Source: Rhyzopertha dominica (Eukaryota > Arthropoda > Insecta > Coleoptera > Bostrichidae). Taken from it: a DNA stretch of 64,000 nucleotides. This document shows, piece after piece, positions 34,349 to 46,000 of this stretch; positions within the stretch are counted from its first letter, which is position 1; each line of letters opens with the position of its first letter. Under the pieces are notes generated by a model. That model saw only the letters and a list, made by a program, of their open reading frames with translations, made no database searches and was not told the DNA's origin. Both the position numbers and the translations under genes were made by a program. The stretch is taken from the NCBI GenBank assembly GCA_025024175.1, contig QCXZ01000041.1:5265786-5329785 (forward strand), in the 5' to 3' direction.

Positions 34349-36396
34349 CAGGGTGATTCATTAAGAATGGGCAATCTCTGAATTGAAGATTCTACACACC
34401 AAAATATGGTCATTGGGTTAACATGCCTTATGCAAATGTTGCAGGTTTACGACATACAGGGTGTTCAAAGTTGGAATTTTTATTTGAAATTTCTCACTAA
34501 TTTTGTGATTTTAAGCAGTATCGTCTGGAAAATTGACAACTATGTTTTTTGGTAAGATAATTATACCCTGTTACTTAAGTAAATAAAATTATTATATCTT
34601 TTTTGCCTAACGATTTATGGCTAAAATGACTAGAAAATTTAAAAGGCAGTTCCATTTTCAATAAAAAAGCACTCTTGTTTATTTCATGTTACTCTATCAG
34701 TTTTTGAGTTATTTGCATTTTAAACATTCAGTATAAACACTCCTAAGCCACCGTTATTACTTTGACTTTTTTTCAAATAGGCTTGTGTCAGCATGCACTT
34801 ATCAATTTTTCGTGTGAAGATAAATATTAAATATAACAACTTTACTGACACTAAATAAGAGTGTTTATTGTATTTTTCTAATTCAACTAGTATTATTTGT
34901 ACTAAAAATTCTAAAATAAGAAAATGCTACGACATAATCAATTTTCTAACAGTGAAATGCGTCATATAATTTGTGTTTTTGCTTAGTCAAATTATAGTGG
35001 ACTTGGTGCAGCCATAAGGTATTTAGAATTATACCCAAATCGAAAACAACCCAATCACAAACTGTTCAGACGTGTTTATATCGCCTAGGCGAAACATGGT
35101 GTTTACGTCCTAAAAGCTTAAATGATGCTGGAAAAACTATCAACGCCGATGATGAAGACGAGGTTTTGGTTCGTATTCGGAAATTCAGATCTCGTCGGTT
35201 AAGTGCGGCAACAGGAATAAGCCAATCGTCTATCTGGAGAATTTTAAAGAAAGATAATCTGCATCCATATCACTATACTCCTGTCCAAAATTTGTTACCT
35301 CGAGATTTACCAGTTCGCCTACAGTTTGCTCAATTTATCCTAGGTAAACAAACCGCAAGCCAGGATTTTCTTAATAACCTCCTTTTCATCAATGAGGGGA
35401 CGTTTACTAGGCGAGGTGTTTTTATTTGGAAAAACAATCTTCTGTGCGACTCCGAAAATCCACATGCTCTAAAGGAACGACATTTTCAGCACGAATTCAA
35501 GGTTGGTGTGGTGTGATATTTGTTTTTTTATTGGTCCTTATGAACTTCCTCCTGATCTGAACGGGCCCCTCTATTTAAAATTCCTTGAACAAAATTTAAA
35601 CACACTACTAGAAGATGTACCACTAGCCATAAGGCGGAACATGTTTATGCAAGATGGAAAACCGCCACATTTTGTCTGCCAGTACGCCAATACCTGAGTG
35701 AACACTTTCCTCACCGGTGGATTGGGCGTGGCAGTGAATTTGTTTGCCCACCTAGAAGTCCTGACTTCAACCCTCTAGACTTCTCAATATGGTCGCAAAT
35801 GAAGGACATGGTTCACAAAGAAACAATTAATTTTATCGAAGAATTACGACAGATTATTCAAGAAGCTGCTAATATTATTAAAAAATAGTCGACAAATGTT
35901 ATTTAATATTCAAAGATCTTTAAGGATACGCTTTACAAAGTGTATTAGAGTGGAAAGCGGTCATTTTGCGCATTTACTTTGAAGATTTCTTTTATTACTT
36001 AGTATTTTAACAGAATCAATTCATTAAATGTTTAAAATGCAAATAACTCAAAAACTGATAGAGTTACATTAAATAAACAAAAGTGCCTTTTTTTTTATTG
36101 AAAATGACTACATTTTATGGTCATTTTAGCCACAACTCGTTAGGCAAAAAAGATATGTTGTATTTTACTTAAGTAACAGGGTGTAACTAGCACTAAATTC
36201 GTTATTCTCTTGCCAAAAAATATAAAGTTGCCAATTGCTTAAAATCACAAAATTATTGAGAAATTTCAAATTAAAATTCCAACTTTGAACACCCTGTATC
36301 TCGTAAAGCTGCATAATGCATATTAAGCTGAATCACCATATTTTGGAGTGTAGTATCTCCAGTTCAGAGATTGCCCATTCTTAATGAATGACCCTG
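34349..36396 (+). mobile_element. Mariner/IS630-type element with TIRs of about 390 bases
   Basis: The TA-flanked ends (34347-34348, 36397-36398) are CAGGGTGATTCATTAAG and CTTAATGAATGACCCTG. Inverted similarity extends from 34349 to about 34735 and from about 36010 to 36396, with caaataactcaaaaactgat in one and its complement in the other. The interior holds a broken transposase gene. The structure is complete end to end, about 2,048 bases. TIRs this long are unusual for the group. Confidence 0.85.
34924..35887 (+). pseudogene. Inactivated mariner/IS630-type transposase
   Basis: From the ATG at 34924 the frame stops at TAG 34984-34986, and later frames shift. A helix-turn-helix region (RRLSAATGISQSSIWRIL) is followed by the DDE domain. 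The first catalytic Asp region reads FINEGTFTRRG, with Asn where Asp is expected. The second, FMQDGKPPHF, keeps Asp. The third is in PPRSPDFNPLDFSIW. Two open pieces (35166-35516 and 35503-35697) overlap in different frames, and a stop lies near 35695. It is not functional. Confidence 0.8.
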
Positions 36397-36569
36397 TATA
36401 TTCAAAAAAAATTATTCAGGTTCAAAAAAGTGACTATTTTGGTTGAAGTTACTGGAACGTTTTTTTCCTAAAATGCAAAGTGCAGCTACCAAATGTTTTC
36501 AGGACCTGTTTGTTCGGGGATCGGATTTAAAATTCATTCTCATTTTCAGTTTCAAGAACTATACACATA

Positions 36570-36864
36570 GAAATCGAAAGTGCCCGCATCCCTCAACGGG
36601 TACGCCGTTTACGTCGAGGCAATCGATCCCGAGGCACTCTCGCGCTCTCCCCCTGGTCCGAATCCGTCGAAAACAACCCCTCGCGCGCTCGGGCGACACC
36701 CTCTCGGCCTCCACGCACATAGCTATGCACGGCGACGCGCAGCAGTGCGTGCCGACGAACCGAGCGAGCGCAAGCGATGGTACGCCGCAGCACCGGGTCG
36801 AGCGGCCTGACGGAGAAGGCGTCCGCGGAGGTGGCCACGAAATGATTTCTGTGTAGTGCGAACC
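36570..36864 (+). promoter_or_regulatory. CpG-rich promoter/5' UTR region of the otopetrin gene
   Basis: CpG dinucleotides are dense from about 36580 to the start codon (for example ctcgcgcgctcgggcgac), in sharp contrast with the AT-rich surroundings. The patch ends at exon 1 and starts about 180 bases after the right end of the mariner element. I infer that it contains the transcription start and 5' UTR. No TATA box is obvious. Open frames here reflect the lack of TA-rich stops rather than coding. Confidence 0.5.
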
Positions 36865-37061
36865 ATGGAGGACAGTTCGCCGGACCTGAGCCTGAAGCTC
36901 AGGCGGGGCTCCAGCGATTCGAGGGACTCCTTCTACATGGACTTCGACAAGGGCATCGACTCCGACATCGAGGAAATGGGGACTACGTCCGCCGCTGACC
37001 TGGGGGACACCGCGACGGATACTCCCACCACCGTGGGGCTGGTCAAATCGGAGGGGACTAG
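36865..37061 (+). CDS. Otop: Otopetrin coding exon 1 (start codon)
   Basis: The ATG at 36865 has a good context (aaccATGG). The first in-frame stop upstream is TGA at 36808-36810, with no in-frame ATG between, which fixes the start. It encodes residues 1-65, MEDSSPDLSLKLRRGSSD..., acidic and Ser/Asp-rich with no hydrophobic segment, so it is a cytosolic tail. It ends AG|GTAGAT, a donor of moderate quality, in phase 2. The exon is much richer in GC than its surroundings. The next exon is about 12 kb away. Confidence 0.85.
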
Positions 37062-40000
37062 GTAGATTTCAAAAACAAGTGTTGGAAATGAAAATTTTCG
37101 TTTGAGGATGTATAGGACGAAGGAATTCGATACTTCCTCGTTTCCCTCTTTGTTAACGAGCTCTTTCGTATCGAATTCCCGTTGGCTTGCACGTGAGTCT
37201 TGCGAGAAAGTGAGTTCGTGTTTCGTGTTGGAGCATAACATGCGATTGTATGTGTGTTAAGCAGGGGAAAGAGGTGTTAAGAGCGGCGTAAAATATGAAT
37301 GCATCTCATGCCTTTGAATCTCTTATAATTATAATCTAAGGCCCCAATTGAAATTCAGGTTTAATGTATAGTGTGGCATAATGGAAAGCCCAATTGAAAT
37401 TTGAGTTTAACCTATCGAGTGGCATAAGGTTGTTCAAACATTTTTAATGCGTGCACATTAGAGACGAGAGCAATGTTTCGATACTTTGATGGTTTAAACA
37501 GGACGGAGCACCCCCTCCTTAAATGAGGGAAGTGCGAAAATATTTGAATGAAGTTTTTCTCAACTCCTTGGTTGTTGAAACGGACCAGTACTAACGCCTT
37601 CTCCACCTCTCGATCATTAGGTTTTAGATTTTTTATGTGGGGAACAAATAAAAACAAAGTTGAGAATGGCAATCAATAGGAGTTCTATTAGACAAGCTTA
37701 GCTATCTGTTTGAAGCTATGTAATACATGCATTGATAATGATGTTGGTATTTTTGAAGACAATAATGTAATAAACCAATATGAGTTTGGCTTAGTTTTTA
37801 AACAAGTATAAATACTTAATAGCACTTTTGTTACAGAAATAAAATTCAATCAATTCATTTAACACCACAATATTTCACGTTTCCATGGCTAACTAAAACA
37901 GAAAATGTTCAAATAATCATATTTAGCTTAAAATTGGCCGATGGTTTGCAAAAAAAATATTACATATATATCATATCTCTTGAAAAATTGAACGACAATA
38001 TCTGATTAGGGACACCATTTACTACAATTTTGTATTTATACATTTAGCGACATTAGAGAAAGAAGATATCGTCAAAAATTTTTTCAAAATAGGTACCTAA
38101 CAAACCATTAACTTTTTAAAAAATCCAGAGGGTGTATTAAATTAAACTCACAAAAATGCAAATCTTTCCCTATTTAACATTCAAATTGTGTCTTGAGAGC
38201 GTGTAAGTTTGCTATTACTTGCGATTTTTGCTAGAATATTTGAATATTTATGTTAAATTTAGTTTCTGAATGTTTCTCATGCTTTGACTAAGGTGGACCT
38301 GATGATGCTGTAAGCTGAACTTGATCGTCGTTATTACTCAATAAATCTGCGGAAGAAGCTATTTTGATATTCTTTTTTTAATTTTTATCACTGTACTGTA
38401 CCACACGCGGAATGCATTATGTTTTTGCAAAGCTAGTCCACCTGATATTTCTTTTTAAATCAGACAATCTTAAGAAAAACAAAAGAAATTACTAAAGCGT
38501 ACAAAAATTTCACTTTTAAGCTATTATAGCAGCAACTATATTCCCTTAAATCTAACCAAAAACTGAATAAAATGTTATACACTACGATTTTGAAATAAGC
38601 TGTACAAAACCCTAAAATAATTTTGATCACTTATGCAGGCAAGACGACAGTACTGAATGTTTTCAATAATCAGGAAAAATTAGCCAAAGGAGAAGATACG
38701 CCGTCATACATGGTGGTAAAAAAAATGGCATTTGTTGAAGATGCAGAGGATATATTTTAATCTTCTTCAAAGAGCCACGATTACCACGTTAGAATGAATG
38801 GATACCATCCACCTATAATTAAAAAAGAAAGAAATACACAAGTGTGACTACTAAAAAAATGACTGAATGGCCTAATTTAAATGACCTAACATTTGATGCT
38901 TCAGTATTAAAAGTCTATTTGCTGAAACTAGCGAAGTATAATGATTGAAAGTTTGTTTTCAGACATTCTTATCATTGTCACCTGAAATTTTGTGAAGGAT
39001 GTCAAATTATGATATGAATATTGGGATAATAAGTGGAAAATAGGAGGACGGTTTATGTATTTGGCAAGAAGTTTTTATACAAATAAAAAATGAGGTGTTG
39101 GTTTTCACTTGTAAATCATATCCTAAAAATGTACAATGTAGTTATTGCTAATTTTCATTATTTCTTTATCACTGAGCACGACCCTGATAGCGAAATATCA
39201 TAAGAACATAAGTAACTCGAATTTATGTTCTCTAAGCTTAACGTTACAAATTAAAAAGAGCTCTGAATAATCTTAGCAGCTTCACTGCACACATTAACAA
39301 CATCAAATAAAGGTGAACACACAACGAGTGTATTCAGTATTGGGCTGAATATTTTTATTTTTTGTTTTCACTCCATTAAAGACACCGCTACCGACCCTGG
39401 TACTATCACATCCTTGGTCATAACATTTTTATTGGAATATTTAGGTAATATAATATGTTAGACATCTCGAAAGCCATAACTTAGTCTGATTGCTAAAAAG
39501 TTTCCCTTTACTTCACAATTTATAATGATCAGTAGATACTAAATATTATAGCAACAATTAGTTTTTGCTGTCTGATTTAACGACAGCTTTTTGGAGACAC
39601 CATCCATTATTTAATTTAGGAAAACCCTATTTTTAGTTGGATAGAAACTTGACGTAGAACATAACTGTGTGTCGTATTGAACACACTCCTGATGAGCATA
39701 AAATGCCAAAGATTTCTTTAGAATACAATTTCTTACTTGTTTATTACTAGGTTACACTGAAAATAAGTCACTGCTAACAATATATAAATGTTTTGTGTCT
39801 ATAGCTGATAATGTCAGTGAAGGACTATATACATGATTTTTTTTAATGAATGACGTGAATTGAATCCGTCTGTCATTGTCTGATCTCCAACTGCATAAAC
39901 ATGTCGTCCACATAACTTGGCTAAAATAAAACTTTAGGTTTTATTATTTTATTTTTGGTTACAATTTGGAGATAAATTTTCTTTGTAGACCAAGTTATTG

Positions 40001-43000
40001 AACATAATATAGCTTTAATTCAGACATATTTTAATTATATTTGATAGCTGTATTTTTTCGTTGACGGGAGGGAATATTTTGTTTTATTTTTCATAATGAT
40101 CTATCACATCTTATATACTGATTTTTACTAAACAATTTTCAATCCACTTAAATATTAAGTGGCAAATAAGCGAATACTTAAAATATTTACATTTTCATTC
40201 TGAAGTTCTAAAATTGCACTGGCTGTGATTATTTTTAATATGACGGATACCTTTCAATTTTCATATCAGTTTAACAACTTTTTGTTTGAAAACATATAAC
40301 ATGATTCATAATAATACCTAGATGGTGTTAATAGGCCATAATATGGTACATATACCTTAAGATTCTTAATAAGATCGTCTGTTGAAAATCCTGATCTTTT
40401 GAAGCTCACAATGCTCATACATGCTACTCTGTGTCTGCACCATTGCCTGAGGATTCAATTCAAGTTTTAGGATTTTCCTTTAGGTGTTCAAAAATCTTGA
40501 ATTAGGTACAGCTTTTTTTATGTTAAGTTTATTTCATATTTTGTTATTTTATATAAATAATGTAATTTTCTTAACAGCATTTATTTTTGTACTCAAGTTA
40601 CGTTGGATTCTATTCTTCTTATTAATTATTTTTGGATGCTTTGGAAAAATAATGTTTAACCTTTTCTAATGTTAATTCAGATGAGATTTATTAGCAAAAT
40701 ATTTATCATAACATGAAAATAATTGGTACCCCTATAATACTATACAGTATACAACTACGTCTAAAAAAGCGGTGTCAGCCACTTAATTTAGTAACGAGGC
40801 TTCTTTGTACCAAAAGCTGTGGGTGTTATAATGGCAACTAATTTACAACGGGGTGTCGATTATGGCTAGTTGAAATTTCACAGCTGGTTTCGGTTCGGTT
40901 GTTGTAGGAAGAGGAACTTCCGCAGTCATTGTCATAGTTAGCATGAGTGCACTACGACTTTTCACTGATTAGCCAGGCCACAATATTTGTTAGATTTTAG
41001 CTTAAAAAATATCATATATTTATCTCGTTAATCTGCTTTCAAAGCTAGTGAAGTAACAAGCTTTTATGTCAGTATTATTTATTTATAAATTAGTAAATAA
41101 TTTTGTATATACTCGTAGTTATTGTTTATTACTTGCTACTTCTGTAAATTTTCATATCGCCGCAAGTTAAAAAGATAGTTCATTTGGTAACAAATAGCCT
41201 AATCTGGCAACTAGCTTCATAATTTCAACGTTAAGCGTGCACCTGTACTGCACCGGAGAGGAGAAGCCGATATATGTCGAGTCCAATCCGAAGATTCGGA
41301 AGTCCGGCAGACAGCATTAAGCGATTATATGGGTATTGGCGTTTACTTATTTTGTTATATTCTTTTTGTATGAAATTCTTCAATGATTTCAGATTGACTA
41401 AATTTATAACATGTATTTAATTAATTCTGTTAAATGTTTGAAGGCATCTGCTTAAAATTGTTTATTTAAGAGGATAGTTCTTACAATAATCTTGGGAAAA
41501 TGAAAAATTTCGTAGAACATTCGGGTAGTTTTTCGTGATTTCAGTATTGAACTATATATATAATTGTTGTTCAATGTACATGTCAAAATTAATTTTCGGA
41601 ATCCGATGATTATGAATGCCGGGCCTCCTTTATTAACTTCAATAAAAACATATATACGTAAACTTAAATTATGATTATAAAAAAACTGTAAGCATGTAAA
41701 GGGTGTCAATCAGATAATTTGTAATACTCAGTAGAAAACAGAACTATAATTGGTTGATTAAAAAAAAAACTTGAAATAATTGAATTAAATGATGAAGTTC
41801 GTTTTAACGTTTTATGCTGTCTGCCGGACCCAAGCTTCCAGAGTCTCGTTTTTTGCCTCAGGATTCAATATGCGCACAGAGTTGCGTCTTTGTTCAGCTC
41901 ATAGGAAAACGATGCTATTGCTTCCTTATACGATGCGGTCTGCCGACCCAGCGCTTGGATCACGGGCTTGGATGACAAACACATACACGGCCCAGCCACG
42001 GTAGCCGAGTAGCGTAAATTTTTCGGGATAACCCGTAAAAATGTGATTTTGGCTAATTACTAATTTGATGGTAATGTAAAAAAATACGCTCCAACTGTTT
42101 CAAGATATCGGAACATAATAAAACAAAATATACATAAAAATATGAAGAAAAATAATTTCTTCGATCAAAATTCTGGGTCGGCAGCGCCGACCTTGCCGAC
42201 CCGGACGAGCCGCCACTGTTTATGATACCTACTTGTTGACCACACTTTGATTCTATCTGAGCTCAAAACGTAGGCTATATTTGCTATTATACTTAACAGT
42301 GTTTTTTCTCTATAATTCCCACATTTTCCAGTTCTTCTGAACATCTCCTTTATTCAATGCCATATTAAATATTTTTGTTAGAAGCTTTCTCCCTCCTGAT
42401 CCCACACCTTTTAATATTTCTGGTGCAATTTGGCAGTGTCCGCCGTCTTTCCTCTTTTCATATTGACTATGGTCTTTTTTACTGCCACCTCTTTTATAAC
42501 GTTCTGCTTTCTGTACAATTTTCTCTACCATCTGGGTTAAGAAGCTCTTCCNGATATTGTGCTTATCTGTTCGTTACTTCATTGCCTTTTGCCAGTACTT
42601 CGCTTGGCTTTTATAATATCTGACGTTCCTTAGTACTTTATAAAATAGCTTTTGGTTTGCTTTGCTATTTTCCTCAATTCTTGATCCAAATTCTTCCCAA
42701 GACTCTTATTATTAATTTACCCTTAATTTTAATCGGTTATCTATAGTATCTGTTATGACCATACGGTACCTGGTTTTTGACTTGTAATTCCACACCTGTG
42801 TATCATTGTTCTTCCCTGAGCTAAAGCTTGTCCGCATCCCATTTCCTGTGACGTATTGTATCGTGGAATCCACACTATTCTTAATTCCATTTTAGTATAA
42901 CTGGCCATATGGATGGATGGCTAACTTGACGGGAAAAATCGTAATCTNTTAAATATTATATAGCTCCATAAATTTTTGTTGTNTTGGACAGACATGAAGA

Positions 43001-46000
43001 CAACTTTAAGAAGGCAGTACGCTATTGAATGCAATGTACTTTGATACATTAAAGCCTTGACAAAAAGCAATCAGCAGGGTAGGTTTCTATTCAGCAAAAA
43101 AGGTTCATCATGCGTGGCGACCTGGTACAATGGAACTGTGTGCATATCATGCGTGTGGGGAGCAATTGCGAATAATAATGTCACTGATTTGCCTAAATGG
43201 AATAATGGGCGTCTGCACTGTTCCATCCACTGCAGTCGGTGGCCACGTGGTGGTTTGTGTCGACGATGACTTGTGTGAAGGTAAACGTTTTCCGCCTAAA
43301 TTGCTACTCCAAACATTGTCCCGTTGCGGTCCATGTGCTACTTACGATAATTTCGAAAATAAACAAAGTCAGCCTCGGGGAATTTCGAATTTTACGCACC
43401 GCCACACATCTGTCCGTCTTAAAAATAGACACGCACCCTTCGACAATTAACAAGGGTTCAGCTGGCTTCGCTGGCTCTTTGAGAGGTTCGAGTATCGTGT
43501 TAAAAAGCACGTGGAGTTTTAACGCGAGCGCGACACAGGTTGGAATGCCTTTTTGAAGATATCATTGCAATGGGGCTAATGATTGCGAGAATTCGAACTC
43601 ATTTAATTGTAGTGCATTTAAAAGTTTGCATCAGAAGCTTTATTTTGATGCGTTTGCAGATAATAGATACTAGTTTTCGAAATACGGATTCCGTATTCAT
43701 ACAATGTAAGTAAAGTTTTTGATTAAACACTATATTTGAGTGGATAACATGAAAGGTTTATATTTCATGTTGGGTAGTAGTAAATTTATTCCAGATTGAA
43801 CCATCTCTTCAGCCAGCCTCGTTGGGGAACCTGCCGGCTCGAAATTAAATATCCGGGATTTCGGGAGATTGATCATTAAGGGCAGATAAATTGTTAATAG
43901 AGATTTTATGGTTCTACGTATTTCAAACAGATTGTCTCTTTCAGTGTGTGCTAAGGCATCATAAAATTATTTCTATGAAATAAATCAAAGCTTGCGTCAT
44001 ATATTGCCATTAGATGTTTATGATGGTGCATATATATTTTTTTAAATGCGTCCAACACATCGATAAACCTTCTTGAATGTTATAAGAGTGATTTAAATAT
44101 TATAAGTACAAGGTTAGTCTTTAGTCAAATAACCGGTTCATTTACTTCATGTCATCTCATTTTCTTTGCAACATATTTTTAATTTTGTTTTTTTTATGTA
44201 ATGCTTCACACCCTGTATATTATTACATTTTTAGGTTTCTTATTGAATTTTAATATAAGTTTGATAAGCATTTGTAGGGTCTAAAGTAGATAGTTTGGTA
44301 CTTATTCACGTTCTTTAAAAACGAAGTAAGATAGAATTGAACTGTTTTTATAATTTTGCAGAACAAGAAGGGCACTGCAAATAGTTTTTAATACTGCAGT
44401 ATCGGCGTTCAGATTCAAGAATATTTAATAATGAATATCTTNATCTTTTCAAATTGAATAGTNTATCAATTGTTCTATACCAGAAATCAAATCTATTTAA
44501 TTTGATATATATTTATGGGTAGCTGTCAGCAATTTGTGAGCTATTTGCAAAAACATATTTCTTTTTATCAATAAATAGCTACTCCATTTAGTTGTAAACT
44601 GTTTATAACATTTGCAATAAACCCAGCGATAAGAAATGCAAAAGCGTATGAGAAGTGCAAAATATAAAATAATAGTAGGTACTTAACAACTCAAACAAAA
44701 TTAAAAATAAGATTAAACTGATTTACTGCCTGAACCATCTCTAGAAACTGTTTAATAATATAATAAAAATGTCTCAGTTTTGGAAGCATGTCCGTGTTTT
44801 ACATGTTTTTCTCGAAATATATCCACAAATAAAGTTAAACAAAAAAATATCTTTAAAGACAAAATGAGTCAGCAGAACTCAAATAAATTGTTCAAACTAT
44901 GATATATTTATTCAAGAAGAATGTAGTTATCAGAAGGCGAAGAACGTCTAGCTAATGTTTTTTAAAAAATGTGCAAACAATAACAATCTATTGCTCTATG
45001 TGCTGCCCATTATTTGTTACACATTTTCTTATATTCGCACGGGAGAGTATTTTTTTAGTTGCAGCACTTTGAATTTCTTTCCCATCTAAAGAACCATGTT
45101 CACTGCACTCATAACGTATACCATTGATTTTATTCTGAGCCAGACATAAAAATACAGAGGAGTTAGGTCGGGAGATCGCGGAGGGATCTGTAGAAGTCCA
45201 ATAAGCCATTTTGCGCGACAGACTACAGGTTATTGACAAGTTGCAAGGCTTCAGTTTTAATATTTAATTTGATATGATTTAAGTGAATTACAAGCGTTAA
45301 ATGAATAAAAACCAGTATTCATACCTGTAAAACCTGCTTTAATAATGTTTTTTGTTGTTTATCTGAAAACACTATTTTTAACAAAAAAACTGTTATCAAA
45401 TCATACAAAACAAACATAAGCTTCTTTCAAGAATAAAAAAAACAATACAAATCCATATGGTTGCAATTATTCATCATCATAGTTACATAAATAATTCAAT
45501 AATTCCATACTTTCTGGAAGGGAGGCAGTTTACGCTATCTGTTTTTTTTTAGCGGCTGTGATTAAAATCAAACTAAATTAAAAACAAAGCTAAAAAACAC
45601 ACTGAAACGGGATTTGTATTTCTTGTCTATAGGCCGATTATTCTATTTTTCTAGTTCAGCTAGACAGCAAAATAACTTCTCTGATTCCATCCTGCATGCG
45701 CCATAATAATTCCTTTGCTTTTTCTGAAGCTTCCTTTTAGCCGGAATTTAATTCTATCAGCCAAATTATAGAGATTCTTTTGCACTTGATTGATAAAATT
45801 CACGAAGAAGTATGGTAACAAGATGAATAAATCAAGCACACGATTGAATTTTGACTTCCATCCAGGAACAGCAAGCTATAACTTTATTTGCAATAGGTTC
45901 TTGGCTCTCGAATAGCTACACATCCTTCTTAGCAAATTAACAATACGCTGTTGCAACGCATCTACATTTCAGGGTCAATTTTATTCGGGCCTACCCAACA

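Noticed and set aside
36443..36856. 137-codon open frame before otopetrin exon 1
   Set aside because: Low-stop GC-rich 5' UTR. The downstream ATG at 36865 in another frame has the conserved gene structure.
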